64,000 nucleotides of DNA from JBOEGW01 sp050633625 (lineage in GTDB: Bacteria > Pseudomonadota > Alphaproteobacteria > Rhodobacterales > Rhodobacteraceae), in the NCBI GenBank assembly GCA_050633625.1, contig JBOEGW010000006.1:1-64000 (forward strand). Reading direction: 5' to 3'. The position numbers and the translations under genes are program-made. Under the pieces are notes generated by a model that ran no database searches, was not told the DNA's origin, and saw only the letters and a list, made by a program, of their open reading frames with translations. Shown in pieces: positions 25,037 through 34,668 of this stretch (the stretch's first letter is position 1; each line of letters begins with the position of its first letter).

Positions 25037-26488
25037 TTAGGGAAGGGTTTTGGCCACCGGGTAGGCTGCGCGAAACCGCTCATAAGCCGCGTCAAACGCC
25101 TCTCGCTGCGCCGCATCGGGCAGGATGATCTCGCGCGCCTTGGGGCGGCGCAAAACCTCAGTGATTGGGGCTTCGGTGGCGGCAATCATGCCAAGACGCG
25201 CAGCGCCAAGAGCCGCGCCAAATTCGCGCCCTTCAGGCAGGGCGAGGGGCATATTGAGCGTGGTCGCAAGCGTCTTGAGCCAATACTGCGACGCGCTGCC
25301 ACCCCCAATCGCAAAGAGTTCGCGGACGTGCCCCCCTGTCTCGCGCATCGCCTCATGCGCATCCCGCAGACCAAAACACACGCCTTCAAGCACGGCGCGG
25401 GTCATGTCCTTGCGGGTTGTGGCCGTGCTGATCCCATGGAAACTGCCCCGAATATCGGCGTCATTATGCGGTGTGCGTTCGCCGGAGAGATAGGGCAAGA
25501 ACATCAGGCGATCCGGTGCCTTCAGGGTGTCGCCAAGCTCATCGGTTAGCGCTTTGGGCGAAGCCCCTGTGAGGGTCGAAAGCCAAGTCAGACTATCGGC
25601 GGCGGACAGCATGACACCCATCTGATACCAACGATCAGGCAGGGCGTGACAGAAGGTATGGAGTGCAGTGGCAGGGGCCGGGTGATAGGCGTTTCGCGCC
25701 ATCAAGAGCACGCCCGATGTGCCCAGAGACACAAAGCCCTGACCCTGCTCAACAACCCCAAGGCCACATGCGGCGGCGGCATTATCGCCTGCGCCACCCG
25801 CGATCACGGGCGCCTTGTGAAGGCCCCAGGTCTGCGCGAGGCTCTGGCGCATTTGCGCAGCCGCCTCGCATCCCTCCACAAGCCGGGGCATTTGATAGGC
25901 GCGCATATTGCTGGCGCTCAAGAGCGGCTCGGACCAAGCGCGCGCGCCTGTGTCAAACCATGCGGTGCCAGCGCTGTCGGACATATCAGCGACATGTTCG
26001 CCGGTGAGGTAAAGTGTGAGATAGGCGGCTGGCAAGAGCACTTTGGCAAGGCTGTCAAACACCGCGGGTTCATGGGTGCGCACCCAGTCCAGCTTAGGGG
26101 CGGTGAAGCCGGGAAAAACGATGTTGCCACTGAGCGCGCGAAAGGCTGGATCAGCGTCGAGCTTCGCGGCCTCAACATGGCTGCGCGAGTCGTTCCACAG
26201 GATGCAAGGGCGCAGCACATCGTCGTTTTTGTCAAGTAAAACAGCGCCGTGCATGTGACCAGCGGCACCAATCCCTTCAAGGTCAGCAAACTCAGGGTGC
26301 GCGCTGCGCAAACTGGCGACACCGCTTTCTAGAGCATTGATCCAAGTTTGTGGGTCTTGTTCGGACCAGCCAAAATGAGGGTGCTGCGTGTCATAGCTGC
26401 GTTCAACCGCGCCAATGGGCGCGCCGGTTGGGTCCACCAAAAGCAGACGTAAACCGGAGGTGCCGATGTCGATGCCTAGGAAACTCAC
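25037..26488 (-). CDS. xylB: Xylulokinase
   Basis: 483 aa, normal length. FGGY sugar kinase: FLGIDIGTSGLRLLLVD (phosphate 1 loop), GAAGHMHGAVLLD, FTAPKLDWVRTHEP, GAGDNAAAACGLG and SLGTSGVLLMA, then LPYLSGERTPHND. It phosphorylates D-xylulose (or a related ketose from polyol oxidation). Its start overlaps the mannitol dehydrogenase stop by 4 nt, making it the last gene of the polyol operon, as in Rhodobacter smo loci. Confidence 0.94.
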   Translation of the reverse strand: MSFLGIDIGTSGLRLLLVDPTGAPIGAVERSYDTQHPHFGWSEQDPQTWINALESGVASLRSAHPEFADLEGIGAAGHMHGAVLLDKNDDVLRPCILWNDSRSHVEAAKLDADPAFRALSGNIVFPGFTAPKLDWVRTHEPAVFDSLAKVLLPAAYLTLYLTGEHVADMSDSAGTAWFDTGARAWSEPLLSASNMRAYQMPRLVEGCEAAAQMRQSLAQTWGLHKAPVIAGGAGDNAAAACGLGVVEQGQGFVSLGTSGVLLMARNAYHPAPATALHTFCHALPDRWYQMGVMLSAADSLTWLSTLTGASPKALTDELGDTLKAPDRLMFLPYLSGERTPHNDADIRGSFHGISTATTRKDMTRAVLEGVCFGLRDAHEAMRETGGHVRELFAIGGGSASQYWLKTLATTLNMPLALPEGREFGAALGAARLGMIAATEAPITEVLRRPKAREIILPDAAQREAFDAAYERFRAAYPVAKTLP

Positions 26489-27963
26489 GCGTTCAAATAG
26501 TCCGAAATTGCGGTTTCTAGCCCTTGGTCGTTGAGCCGTGTGAGCCAGTGCGCAAAGGCGCTTGCAAAGGTCGGGTTTTCACCGAGATCGCCGTAGAATT
26601 GCGTCATGGCGAGCCAAGCGGCGGGATCGGTTTTTGCGGCTTTCGCGGCCTCGTGCAGCACGTCCCATTGCGGATCGTTTGCACCGATGTCACTGCCGTC
26701 TTCGCGCTGGCCCTGACAATAACGCGCCCAAGCGGCTGATACGAGCGCAAGACCGGAAATCGGGGTGCCTGCGGCAAGTCCATCACGAATGGAGGGGATG
26801 ATAAAGCCGGGTTGACGCGATGAGCCGTCAAAGGCAACGCGCCGGGTGGTGTCCGCGATTTCGGGGTTGGAAAACCGGCTGTCGATCAACTCCAGATAGC
26901 TGAGCGCGTCAAAGCCGGGCACCGGGGCCACATGCGGAGCGACCTCCTCCGTAATCACCTTGCGAAACAGCGCGCGGATGGAGTCATGCGCCATGGTCTC
27001 AGCAATGGTGCCCAAAGCGAGGATTTCGCCGGGGTAGGCGATGACCTGATGCCCGCCGTTCAGAATACGAATTTTCATCGTTTCAAAGTCGTGCACCTTG
27101 TCGGTGAAGGTCGCGCCGACCTTGTCCCAATCGGGACGACCTGCGCAAAAATCATCCTCAATCACCCATTGGCGGAAATTCTCGTGGGTCACAGGGGCGG
27201 CATCCGTGAGGCCAAATTCCTGCGCCAGTGCAATTTCTTTGGGGCCAGTTGCGGGAACGATGCAATCGACCATGGAATTCGGGAAACTGCTGTTGTGAGC
27301 GATCCAATCCGCAAGCGCCGGATCCGACAGGTTGGCCAGTGCAATCATGGTTTGGCGCAGCACCGCGCCATTGCCTTGCAGGTTGTCACAACTCTGGCAG
27401 GTGAAGGCGGTATGCCCCGCTTCACGGCGCAGTTTCAGCGCTTGGATCATGGCGCCAAATGCGGTGCGCGGGCGATCCGGGTGCGCCGCGTCATGCACAA
27501 TATCAGGGTGATGCGCATCAAACCCACCTGTGACAGGATCAACGAAATATCCGCCTTCCGTCACCGTGAGCGCAACAATGCGAATGGCCGGATCAGCCAT
27601 TTGCGCGATCAATGCGGCGTTACCTTCTTCGACGGGCACAAAGTCAATCATCGCGCCGCAGACCTCGGCGGATTTGCCGGAAGGATCAAGCTCGATCAGC
27701 GTTGTCAGACCGTCTTGTGCCAGAAGTTTTTCGCGCATTTGGGCATCATTTGCCCGCACGCCCGCGCCAATGATCGCCCAATCCTGCGCAAGTCCTGCGT
27801 CCATCAATCTGTGCAAATACCACGCCTGATGCGCGCGGTGGAAATTGCCCAAACCAATATGAACGATGCCTGGTTTCAGCGCGCTGCGGTCATAAGACGG
27901 GACACGTACTGAAGCGGGGAGGCGCCCAAGGGTTTCGTTCGAAAGGGGGATCAACTCATCCAT
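26485..27963 (-). CDS. mtlK: Mannitol 2-dehydrogenase
   Basis: 492 aa polyol dehydrogenase of the long-chain mannitol/fructuronate reductase family. The N-terminal NAD site is VHIGLGNFHRAHQAWYL. The family features TVTEGGYFVDP, SCDNLQGNG and the catalytic-Lys region KIRILNGGHQVIAYPG are all present. It oxidises D-mannitol to D-fructose (and related hexitols) with NAD. Overlaps its neighbours on both sides in the polyol operon, so probably induced with the transporter. Confidence 0.94.
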   Translation of the reverse strand: MDELIPLSNETLGRLPASVRVPSYDRSALKPGIVHIGLGNFHRAHQAWYLHRLMDAGLAQDWAIIGAGVRANDAQMREKLLAQDGLTTLIELDPSGKSAEVCGAMIDFVPVEEGNAALIAQMADPAIRIVALTVTEGGYFVDPVTGGFDAHHPDIVHDAAHPDRPRTAFGAMIQALKLRREAGHTAFTCQSCDNLQGNGAVLRQTMIALANLSDPALADWIAHNSSFPNSMVDCIVPATGPKEIALAQEFGLTDAAPVTHENFRQWVIEDDFCAGRPDWDKVGATFTDKVHDFETMKIRILNGGHQVIAYPGEILALGTIAETMAHDSIRALFRKVITEEVAPHVAPVPGFDALSYLELIDSRFSNPEIADTTRRVAFDGSSRQPGFIIPSIRDGLAAGTPISGLALVSAAWARYCQGQREDGSDIGANDPQWDVLHEAAKAAKTDPAAWLAMTQFYGDLGENPTFASAFAHWLTRLNDQGLETAISDYLNA

Positions 27964-28724
27964 TGGCCGCCATCCACGTTATAGGTTTGTGCCACGATGT
28001 ATTCCGCGTCATCACTGGCTAAAAAGACGGCCATTCCGGTGAGGTCTTGCGCGGTTCCCATCCGGCCAAAGGGCACAGCGTCGCCCACTTCGCGCTTCTT
28101 TTGCCCGGGCGCTTTGCCCTCATATTTGGCAAAAAACGCATCCACCCCGTCCCAATGTTCCCCGTCCACCACGCCGGGGGCGATGGCGTTGACATTGATG
28201 CCATGCGCAATGAGGTTCAGCCCGGCGGATTGGGTCAGGGAAATGATAGCGGCTTTGGTCGCGCAATAAACGCCAACCAGCGCTTCGCCGCGCCGACCAG
28301 CTTGGCTGGCCATATTGATGATTTTGCCGCCACCGCCGCGCTCAACCATATGTTGCGCCACCGCTTGCAGCGTGAACAGCGTGCCCGACACATTGATCGC
28401 AAAAGCGCGGTCAAAATCTGCGCGCTCAATCTCGACAATGGGCGCTGCTGTAAAAATGGCGGCGTTGTTGATCAGAATGTCGATCTGGCCAAAGGCGGCG
28501 ATGGTTTGGGCCACGCCTGCGTCGATCGAGGTTTGTGAGGTAACGTCGAAGGGCACAGCTATGGCAGCTTCTCCGATTTCGGCCGCTGTCTGGGTCGCGC
28601 GGGCGATGTCGATATCCGCAATGGCGACCCGCGCGCCCTCCTGCACATAGGCCTCGGCAAAGGCGCGGCCAATGCCACGCGCGGCCCCTGTGATCAGTGC
28701 GGTTTTTCCGAGCAGCCGGGTCAT
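27951..28724 (-). CDS. smoS: Sorbitol dehydrogenase, short-chain type
   Basis: 257-aa classical SDR: TGAARGIGRAFAEAY (nucleotide loop), NNAA, catalytic Ser in the SQAGRRGEA region and YCATKAA (YxxxK). In Rhodobacter the SmoS enzyme oxidises D-sorbitol (glucitol) to fructose and galactitol to tagatose. The place between smoK and mtlK supports this assignment. ATG overlaps the ATP-binding gene's stop (ATGA type). Confidence 0.93.
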   Translation of the reverse strand: MTRLLGKTALITGAARGIGRAFAEAYVQEGARVAIADIDIARATQTAAEIGEAAIAVPFDVTSQTSIDAGVAQTIAAFGQIDILINNAAIFTAAPIVEIERADFDRAFAINVSGTLFTLQAVAQHMVERGGGGKIINMASQAGRRGEALVGVYCATKAAIISLTQSAGLNLIAHGINVNAIAPGVVDGEHWDGVDAFFAKYEGKAPGQKKREVGDAVPFGRMGTAQDLTGMAVFLASDDAEYIVAQTYNVDGGQWMS

Positions 28725-29725
28725 GCGATGCGCAGGCCTTTGTCGTCAAACCGGTGGATCGTGTCTTGGCGCGGCGTGAGGTGGATTGTGTCGCCGTGAG
28801 TGAAGCTCACTTCGCCGGGTGCGCGCACTGTGATGGTCTCTGCGAGGCCGGTGTCATGGACGTGGAAGAAGGTGTCGGAGCCAAGATGCTCGGCCACACC
28901 AACACGCCCTTGCCAAACGCCATCAGCCTCAGCGACGTCAATGTGCTCTGGGCGAATTCCGATTGTGGTGGCGTTGTATTTCGCGGCCTCCGCGCCGTCG
29001 ATCAGGTTCATTTTGGGTGAGCCGATGAAACCGGCGACGAAGGTGTTGCGCGGGGCATGGTACAGCTCAAGCGGTGAGCCGACTTGCTCAATGTGACCGG
29101 CGCGCAGAACCACAATCTTATCCGCCATGGTCATGGCTTCAACTTGGTCGTGCGTCACGTAAACCATTGTTGTTGCGAGACGTTTGTGAAGTTCGCTGAT
29201 TTCCAGCCGCATCCCAACGCGCAGCGCGGCATCAAGGTTTGAAAGCGGTTCATCAAACAAAAAGGCAGATGGCTCACGCACAATCGCACGCCCAATGGCC
29301 ACCCGTTGACGTTGCCCGCCTGAAAGTTGGCCGGGGCGGCGATCCAGATAGTCGGTGAGGTTGAGCGCGGTTGCGGCTTGCTCAATCCGGCGGTTTTGTT
29401 CGGCTTGATCAAGCCCCGCCATGCGCATCGGGAAGGCGATATTTTTGCGGACGCTCATATGCGGATAAAGCGCATAGGATTGAAACACCATCGCCAGCCC
29501 GCGTTTGGCAGGGGCAACATTTGTCGCATCCTCACCGTCGATTTTGAGCGTGCCGGAGGTCACATCCTCAAGCCCGGCAATCAGGCGCAACAATGTCGAT
29601 TTCCCGCAGCCGGAAGGGCCAACAAACACAGTGAATTCGCCGTCCCCAATCGTCAGGTCCAGCGGTGGAATGACCTCCACATCACCGAATTTTTTCGTCA
29701 CTTTTTCGAGCGTGATCTGTCCCAT
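28721..29725 (-). CDS. smoK: Polyol ABC transporter ATP-binding protein
   Basis: 334 aa, MalK/UgpC type: Walker A GPSGCGKSTLLR, signature LSGGQRQRVAIGRA, Walker B FLFDEPLSNLD, switch His in VTHDQ, plus the C-terminal regulatory OB domain (TTIGIRPEHIDVAE). It energises import with the SmoF/SmoG permeases. Follows smoG by 11 nt. Confidence 0.95.
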   Translation of the reverse strand: MGQITLEKVTKKFGDVEVIPPLDLTIGDGEFTVFVGPSGCGKSTLLRLIAGLEDVTSGTLKIDGEDATNVAPAKRGLAMVFQSYALYPHMSVRKNIAFPMRMAGLDQAEQNRRIEQAATALNLTDYLDRRPGQLSGGQRQRVAIGRAIVREPSAFLFDEPLSNLDAALRVGMRLEISELHKRLATTMVYVTHDQVEAMTMADKIVVLRAGHIEQVGSPLELYHAPRNTFVAGFIGSPKMNLIDGAEAAKYNATTIGIRPEHIDVAEADGVWQGRVGVAEHLGSDTFFHVHDTGLAETITVRAPGEVSFTHGDTIHLTPRQDTIHRFDDKGLRIA

Positions 29726-29736
29726 TGTCGTGTTCC

Positions 29737-30567
29737 TTATTTAACCGCGCCGAAGGTGAGGCCGCGCACGAGTTGTTTCTGGCTGAACCATCCAAGGATC
29801 AGGATCGGTGCGATTGCCATTGTCGAGGCCGCGGAAAGCTTGGCGTAAAATAGGCCTTCGGGGCTTGAGTAGCTGGCGATAAACGCGGTGAGCGGGGCCG
29901 CTTTGGCGGCAGTGAGGTTGAGCGTCCAGAAGGCTTCGTTCCAGGCGAGAATGAAGTTGAGGAGCAGGGTTGAGGCGATGCCCGGAATGGCCATGGGCGT
30001 GAGCACATAGAGGATTTCGGAGCGCAATGTGGCCCCATCCATCCGCGCCGCTTCAAGAATTTCGCCGGGGATTTCGCGAAAATATGTATAGAGCATCCAG
30101 ACGATGATCGGCAGGTTGATGAGCATCAAGACCACGGTCAACCCAACCCGGCTGTCGAGAATGCCGAGTTTGATGAACAGCAGGTAGATAGGGTACAAAA
30201 CGCCCACCGCTGGCAACATTTTCGTCGAGAGCATCCAAAGCAAGATGTCTTTGGTGCGCTTGGAGGGGACGAAGGCCATCGACCATGCCGCAGGCACCGC
30301 AATGATGATGCCAAGGATTGTGGACCCACCGGCGATGAAGATCGAGTTGATCAAGAAGCGCGCGTAGTTTGAACGCTCCAGAACTGTCGTGTAGTTTTCC
30401 AATGTCCAATCGAAAAACAAGAACAGCGGCGGGTCATTGATGGCCTGCGCCTCGGTTTTGAAACTCGTGAGGATCGTCCAAAGGATTGGAAAAAAGATCA
30501 GGAGACCGATGAGCCATGCGAAGGCCGTGTTGAATGCCTTGCGGCGTTGAGTGACTGAACGTGCCAT
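29737..30567 (-). CDS. smoG: Polyol ABC transporter permease (second)
   Basis: 276 aa with six predicted membrane helices, beginning AFAWLIGLLIFFPILWTILT. The EAA loop that docks on the ATPase is EILEAARMDGATLRSEILYV, in the CUT1 (MalG) family. It forms the membrane channel with SmoF. Sits between smoF and smoK in the operon. Confidence 0.94.
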   Translation of the reverse strand: MARSVTQRRKAFNTAFAWLIGLLIFFPILWTILTSFKTEAQAINDPPLFLFFDWTLENYTTVLERSNYARFLINSIFIAGGSTILGIIIAVPAAWSMAFVPSKRTKDILLWMLSTKMLPAVGVLYPIYLLFIKLGILDSRVGLTVVLMLINLPIIVWMLYTYFREIPGEILEAARMDGATLRSEILYVLTPMAIPGIASTLLLNFILAWNEAFWTLNLTAAKAAPLTAFIASYSSPEGLFYAKLSAASTMAIAPILILGWFSQKQLVRGLTFGAVK

Positions 30568-30581
30568 GTGCCGACCTCCCT

Positions 30582-31457
30582 TTAGTTGTCTAGGTTCTTG
30601 CCAACGATGCGCATCAGGAAGATGGCAACGATGTTTGCAAGGATGATGGCATAAACGCCGCCTGCAGAACCAAGACCTACGTTTTGGCTTTCCAACACGC
30701 GTTGGAAGATCAGGTAGGACAGGGTGCGGGTGCCAAAGGCGCCGCCGGTTGTCACGAAAATCTCAGCGAAGATCGCCAGCAAGAAGATCGTTTGGATCAA
30801 GACGACGATTGTGATCGCGCGCGACAAGTGGGGCAGGGCGATGAAGAAGAACCGTTTGATCGGCGGCGCACCGTCGATTTCGGCCGCTTCCAGTTGCTCG
30901 CGGTCAAGCGACTGAAAGGCTGTGAGCAAGATCAAGGTCGCAAAGGGCAACCACTGCCAAGACACGATCAAGATGAGTGAGGGGATTGAGGCGTCCGAAA
31001 GCCAGGCCACGGGTTCGGCCCCAAAGAGCCGCCACAGATGGGCAAACAACCCGTTTGTGGGGTCCATGAAGATGTTTTTCCAGACCAGCGCCGAAACGGT
31101 AGGCATCACAAAGAAAGGCGCGATCACCAGAATACGCACGACCCCTTGGCCCCACATCGGTTGATCCAGCAGCATCGCCAGCAAAACGCCAAGGACGATT
31201 GTGATCACCAGCACGCCAACCAGAAGGATCAAGGTGGTGCTGACGGCGGGCCAAAACGAGCTGGAGGTGACAAAACGAACGTAGTTGTCAAAGCCGGTCC
31301 AGCCAAGATCGCCACCGCGCAGGGGCAGGTATTTTCGAAACGAAAACCATAAGGTCATCAAGAGGGGGACCAGCATCCAGCCCAGAAGCAAAACCACGGC
31401 GGGGGCCATCATCAAGCGGGCGGCGGAACGTGAAGCTTTGGTAGCCATTTGGGTCAT
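30582..31457 (-). CDS. smoF: Polyol ABC transporter permease (first)
   Basis: 291-aa CUT1 (MalF-like) permease. Six hydrophobic helices (for example LMMAPAVVLLLGWMLVPLLM) and the EAA motif EQLEAAEIDGAPPIKRFFFI. Partner of SmoG. It lies 100 nt after smoE. Confidence 0.94.
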   Translation of the reverse strand: MTQMATKASRSAARLMMAPAVVLLLGWMLVPLLMTLWFSFRKYLPLRGGDLGWTGFDNYVRFVTSSSFWPAVSTTLILLVGVLVITIVLGVLLAMLLDQPMWGQGVVRILVIAPFFVMPTVSALVWKNIFMDPTNGLFAHLWRLFGAEPVAWLSDASIPSLILIVSWQWLPFATLILLTAFQSLDREQLEAAEIDGAPPIKRFFFIALPHLSRAITIVVLIQTIFLLAIFAEIFVTTGGAFGTRTLSYLIFQRVLESQNVGLGSAGGVYAIILANIVAIFLMRIVGKNLDN

Positions 31458-31557
31458 CTCCTCCGTTGACGGGCTTTGCCCATCTCAGACGACGTTAAGG
31501 TGAAATTGGGGAAAGTGGTCAGAGGGCGGGCGCGCCGCCCTCTGACGGAAGGGTGGA

Positions 31558-32859
31558 TTAGTATCCAGCAGCTTCCATAGCTTCTGTGGTGATGGCTTGA
31601 GCTTTCTCAAGCGCCTCTTCCACTGTTTGTTGGCCCGCGTAAGCCGCCGAGAACTCTTGGCTGACTTCTGTTGCAATGCCTGCAAACTCAGGGATCGCTG
31701 CGAATTGCACACCAACGTAAGGCACCGGATCAACCGTTGGGTTGTTCGGATCAGCCGACAGGATCGAGTCCAGTGTCATTTGAGCGAAAGGAACCTTCTG
31801 GTATTCTGGGTTCTCATAGAGAGATGTGCGTGCGCCCGGAGGGACGTTTGCCCAGCCTTCGTTTTCAGCAACCAGTTCGATGTAACCTGTGGAGGTTGCC
31901 CATTCGATGAACTGCTTGGCTTCGGCTTCTTGCTGTGTGCCAGCCGGAACTGCGAGCGCCCAAGCCCAGAGCCAGTTGGCGTTTTTGCCAAGGCCTGTGT
32001 TCGGTGCCAGTGCGAAACCAACCGAGTCAGCGACAGTCGAATCCGCGCCTGTCACAAAGGAAGCCGCCACGGTGGCGTCGATCCACATGCCGCATTTGCC
32101 TTGTTGGAACAGGGACAGGTTTTCGTTGAAGCCGTTGGTGGCGTAGCCGGCTGGGCCGGAGGCGTCCATCATGTTTTTGAACGCATTGACGGTGTTGGCC
32201 CAAGCTTCTGTGTCGAACTGAGCGTTCCACTCTTCGTCAAACCAGCGCGCGCCAAACGAGTTGGACATTGCTGTGATGAAGGCACCGCCTTCGCCCCAAC
32301 CGGCTTTGCCGCGCAGGCAGATGCCGTTGATGTCAGCGTCGCGGTCGGTCATGGCCGCAGCAGCTTCAGCGATGAAGTCCCAAGTTGGGGACGTTGGCAT
32401 TTCAAGGCCAGCTTTTTCCATCAGGTCTGTGCGGTACATGATCATCGAGCTTTCGCCGTAGAACGGTGCCGCGTAGAGCGTGCCGTCGTGGCTCAAGCCG
32501 CCTGCCATGGCTGGCAGAATGTCGGCGGCGTTATACTCTTCGGACAGGTCGTCAAGAGCAACGAGCCAGCCATTTGCGCCCCAGATCGGGGTTTCGTACA
32601 TGCCGATAGTCATGATGTCGAACTGACCACCCTTGGTGGTGATGTCAGTTGTAACACGTTGACGAAGAACGTTTTCTTCAAGTGTGACCCACTCTACGTT
32701 GATGCCTGTCTCTTCGGTGAACTTGTCAGTATAGCCCTGCATACGGATCATGTCGCCGTTGTTGACGGTCGCGATTGTGAGTGTGGTGTCGGCCAGAGCG
32801 GTGGTCGCTGTCAGAAGTGCAGCAACGCTCGCCATGGCGAGTGGCGTTTTCGTAATCAT
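31558..32859 (-). CDS. smoE: Polyol ABC transporter substrate-binding protein
   Basis: 433 aa with an N-terminal signal peptide (MASVAALLTATTALA, cleaved before DTT). Family-1 solute-binding protein: YETPIWGANGWLVALDDL, GLSHDGTLYAAPFYGESSM, GICLRGKAGWGEGGAF. It captures sorbitol or mannitol in the periplasm and is the first gene of the transport operon. The promoter region with a palindrome lies between it and the lacI-type gene. Confidence 0.94.
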   Translation of the reverse strand: MITKTPLAMASVAALLTATTALADTTLTIATVNNGDMIRMQGYTDKFTEETGINVEWVTLEENVLRQRVTTDITTKGGQFDIMTIGMYETPIWGANGWLVALDDLSEEYNAADILPAMAGGLSHDGTLYAAPFYGESSMIMYRTDLMEKAGLEMPTSPTWDFIAEAAAAMTDRDADINGICLRGKAGWGEGGAFITAMSNSFGARWFDEEWNAQFDTEAWANTVNAFKNMMDASGPAGYATNGFNENLSLFQQGKCGMWIDATVAASFVTGADSTVADSVGFALAPNTGLGKNANWLWAWALAVPAGTQQEAEAKQFIEWATSTGYIELVAENEGWANVPPGARTSLYENPEYQKVPFAQMTLDSILSADPNNPTVDPVPYVGVQFAAIPEFAGIATEVSQEFSAAYAGQQTVEEALEKAQAITTEAMEAAGY

Positions 32860-32936
32860 CGTGATTCCTCCCTAAAGTGCATCATGGATGCTGAGGATCA
32901 GACTAGGGAGAATCACAACGCGCAGTCAATTAAAAA

Positions 32937-32950
32937 TTTACGCGCGTTAA
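32937..32950. promoter_or_regulatory. Candidate LacI-type operator before smoE
   Basis: TTTACGCGCGTTAA contains the perfect 8-bp palindrome ACGCGCGT extended by near-symmetric A/T, the size and CpG centre of LacI/GalR-family operators. It is 78 bp upstream of the smoE start, just inside the intergenic gap after the regulator gene. Not tested. Confidence 0.45.
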
Positions 32951-32961
32951 CTTTTTGCCCC

Positions 32962-33993
32962 TCAAGCAGAGGCGCGCATCACGAGTTTCCCTTCAAAAAG
33001 AACCTCTTGGCGGGGAAGGGATGTCCTGTCTTCACCGATCACTTTGAGCAAGGTTTCAAGGCCGCACTCGGAAATTTTCTCGTAATCTTGCGAAACCGTG
33101 GTCAAAGACGGGCAGGTAAAACGACTCACAGGGTGGTTGTCATGGCCTGCGACTCGCAGGTCGCATCCCGGTTTGTGCCCAACCTGAACGCCCTGTTCAT
33201 AGCACGCCGCCAAAAATCCAATCGCCAGCCTGTCGTTCGAGCACAAAACCGTCTTGGTTGGCAGCCCACCCTTTTTGCCGATCAAGTCTAGCCCGCCTTT
33301 ATAGCCGATTTCCTCAAACCCCCAGCCGGTGCCCTCCACGCGGATCACATGAGGCTCAAATCCCATTCTTGTCATCGTGTCGATATAGGCGTTGCGCCGT
33401 TTGTTGGCGTTAGGGTTGACCGGGTCCATTTCAAAGAAGGTGGGCGGCTCGCCCGTGCGGCACAAATAGTCAACGCTCATCGAGACAAACTGAAAATTGT
33501 CTGATCCTACAAAGGCTTCACCGACTCCTTCGATGTTACTGTCAAACAGGACAGTCGGCACATCTTGGCAGAACTTTTCGATGCTTTGGCGGTTGGAGGC
33601 CCGCCCAAGTGGCGCCATCAACACCCCGGCGGGACGGATGGAGCGTAGGGTGTCGAGGATCCCCATTTCATGTTCAACGCTGCCGTGCGAGCTGAACGTC
33701 GTGGGGGAAAACCCGTTTGCAATGCAGGCCTGTTCAATGGTGCGCACGATCTCCGCAAAAAACGGATCGGCCACAAAGGGCACCACGATCCCGATGTTTT
33801 TGGTGAGGCGACGGTTCTGGTTTACCGCGTAAACATTTGGCCTGTAGTCGTATTTTTCGAGCGCTTCCTCGATGCGGTTTCGGGTCGATTTCCGCACGCT
33901 TTTCGGGTCGTTGAAATACTTTGAGACGGTCGGTCGCGACACACCGCTTTGCGCCGCAAACTCCTCCATGTTCTTTATTTTTCGCTTGCTCAT
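32962..33993 (-). CDS. LacI-family regulator of the polyol operon
   Basis: About 343 aa from ATG 33993 (MSKRKIKNMEEFA); the 7 codons before it are unlikely. N-terminal HTH FAAQSGVSRPTVSKYFNDP, hinge, then periplasmic-binding-like domain IGIVVPFVADPFFAEIVR. Located directly before smoE on the same strand, so it most likely represses or controls the operon in response to a polyol or sugar. Known Rhodobacter smo loci are controlled locally, but the effector here is unknown. Confidence 0.9.
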   Translation of the reverse strand: MSKRKIKNMEEFAAQSGVSRPTVSKYFNDPKSVRKSTRNRIEEALEKYDYRPNVYAVNQNRRLTKNIGIVVPFVADPFFAEIVRTIEQACIANGFSPTTFSSHGSVEHEMGILDTLRSIRPAGVLMAPLGRASNRQSIEKFCQDVPTVLFDSNIEGVGEAFVGSDNFQFVSMSVDYLCRTGEPPTFFEMDPVNPNANKRRNAYIDTMTRMGFEPHVIRVEGTGWGFEEIGYKGGLDLIGKKGGLPTKTVLCSNDRLAIGFLAACYEQGVQVGHKPGCDLRVAGHDNHPVSRFTCPSLTTVSQDYEKISECGLETLLKVIGEDRTSLPRQEVLFEGKLVMRASA

Positions 33994-34194
33994 AAAGCCG
34001 CCGCCTCCCGTCATCCGCGTGAAATTCCCAAGAGTGCCCCAAAATTATCGCGCGCAAAATTCCCGCTTTACGTTAAAGACCAGCCTAGAGAGTGCGTCAA
34101 GGTTTGGATCGGGAAATTTGCCATGCCTCTGTGGCCCTTTTGACAATTGGACAGTAGATATGGCGCAGTCCCCTTTGCCAACTTTGGAGCCTTT

Positions 34195-34668
34195 ATGGAC
34201 CTCTTTGTCAGCTTTCCCGCGCCCAAACTCACCTCTCGAATGTTGTGGGAGGCGCTGGTGGATATTGGCGAGATGCGACCCTTAGGACAGGGGCCGCTTG
34301 GCGAGCGCCGTATCATACCGATCCTTGGCGGTGAGTTTCGGGGCGGCGCGGGCATGGAGGGGTTTCACGGCAAAATCCTGCCCGGTGGTGCGGATCGTCA
34401 ATTGATCCGCGTGGATGGGGGCAAAGAGCTGGACGCGCTGTACGAAATGGAGGTCGTGGACGGCACTGTTTTGACGATCCACAACAAGGTGATCATTGAT
34501 GAGAGCGGTGAGGGCGCGCGCTATGCGCTCTCGCATATCCAGGTGACTGCGCCGCAAGGGCCGTGGTCCTGGCTGAACCGGCGGATCATTCTTGGCAGTT
34601 TGCAGCCCGCCATGCCAGCGCGCAACTCTGTGATCATTCGCGGCTATGAGGCCAGTGTGTCCGCCTAA
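34195..34668 (+). CDS. DUF3237 family protein
   Basis: 157 aa from ATG 34195 (GGAG shortly upstream); a TTG at 34147 is the other choice. The family pattern is visible: EMRPLGQGPLGERRIIPILG, GGEFRGGAGMEGFHGKILPG, GGADRQLIRVDG. A small beta-barrel protein of unknown function. Divergent from the LacI gene, convergent and 4 nt overlapping with the AraC gene. Confidence 0.85.
   Translation: MDLFVSFPAPKLTSRMLWEALVDIGEMRPLGQGPLGERRIIPILGGEFRGGAGMEGFHGKILPGGADRQLIRVDGGKELDALYEMEVVDGTVLTIHNKVIIDESGEGARYALSHIQVTAPQGPWSWLNRRIILGSLQPAMPARNSVIIRGYEASVSA

Noticed and set aside
31597..33291. Long plus-strand frame of 564 codons
   Set aside because: Lies opposite smoE and the LacI gene, which have clear domains; high-GC antisense shadow.
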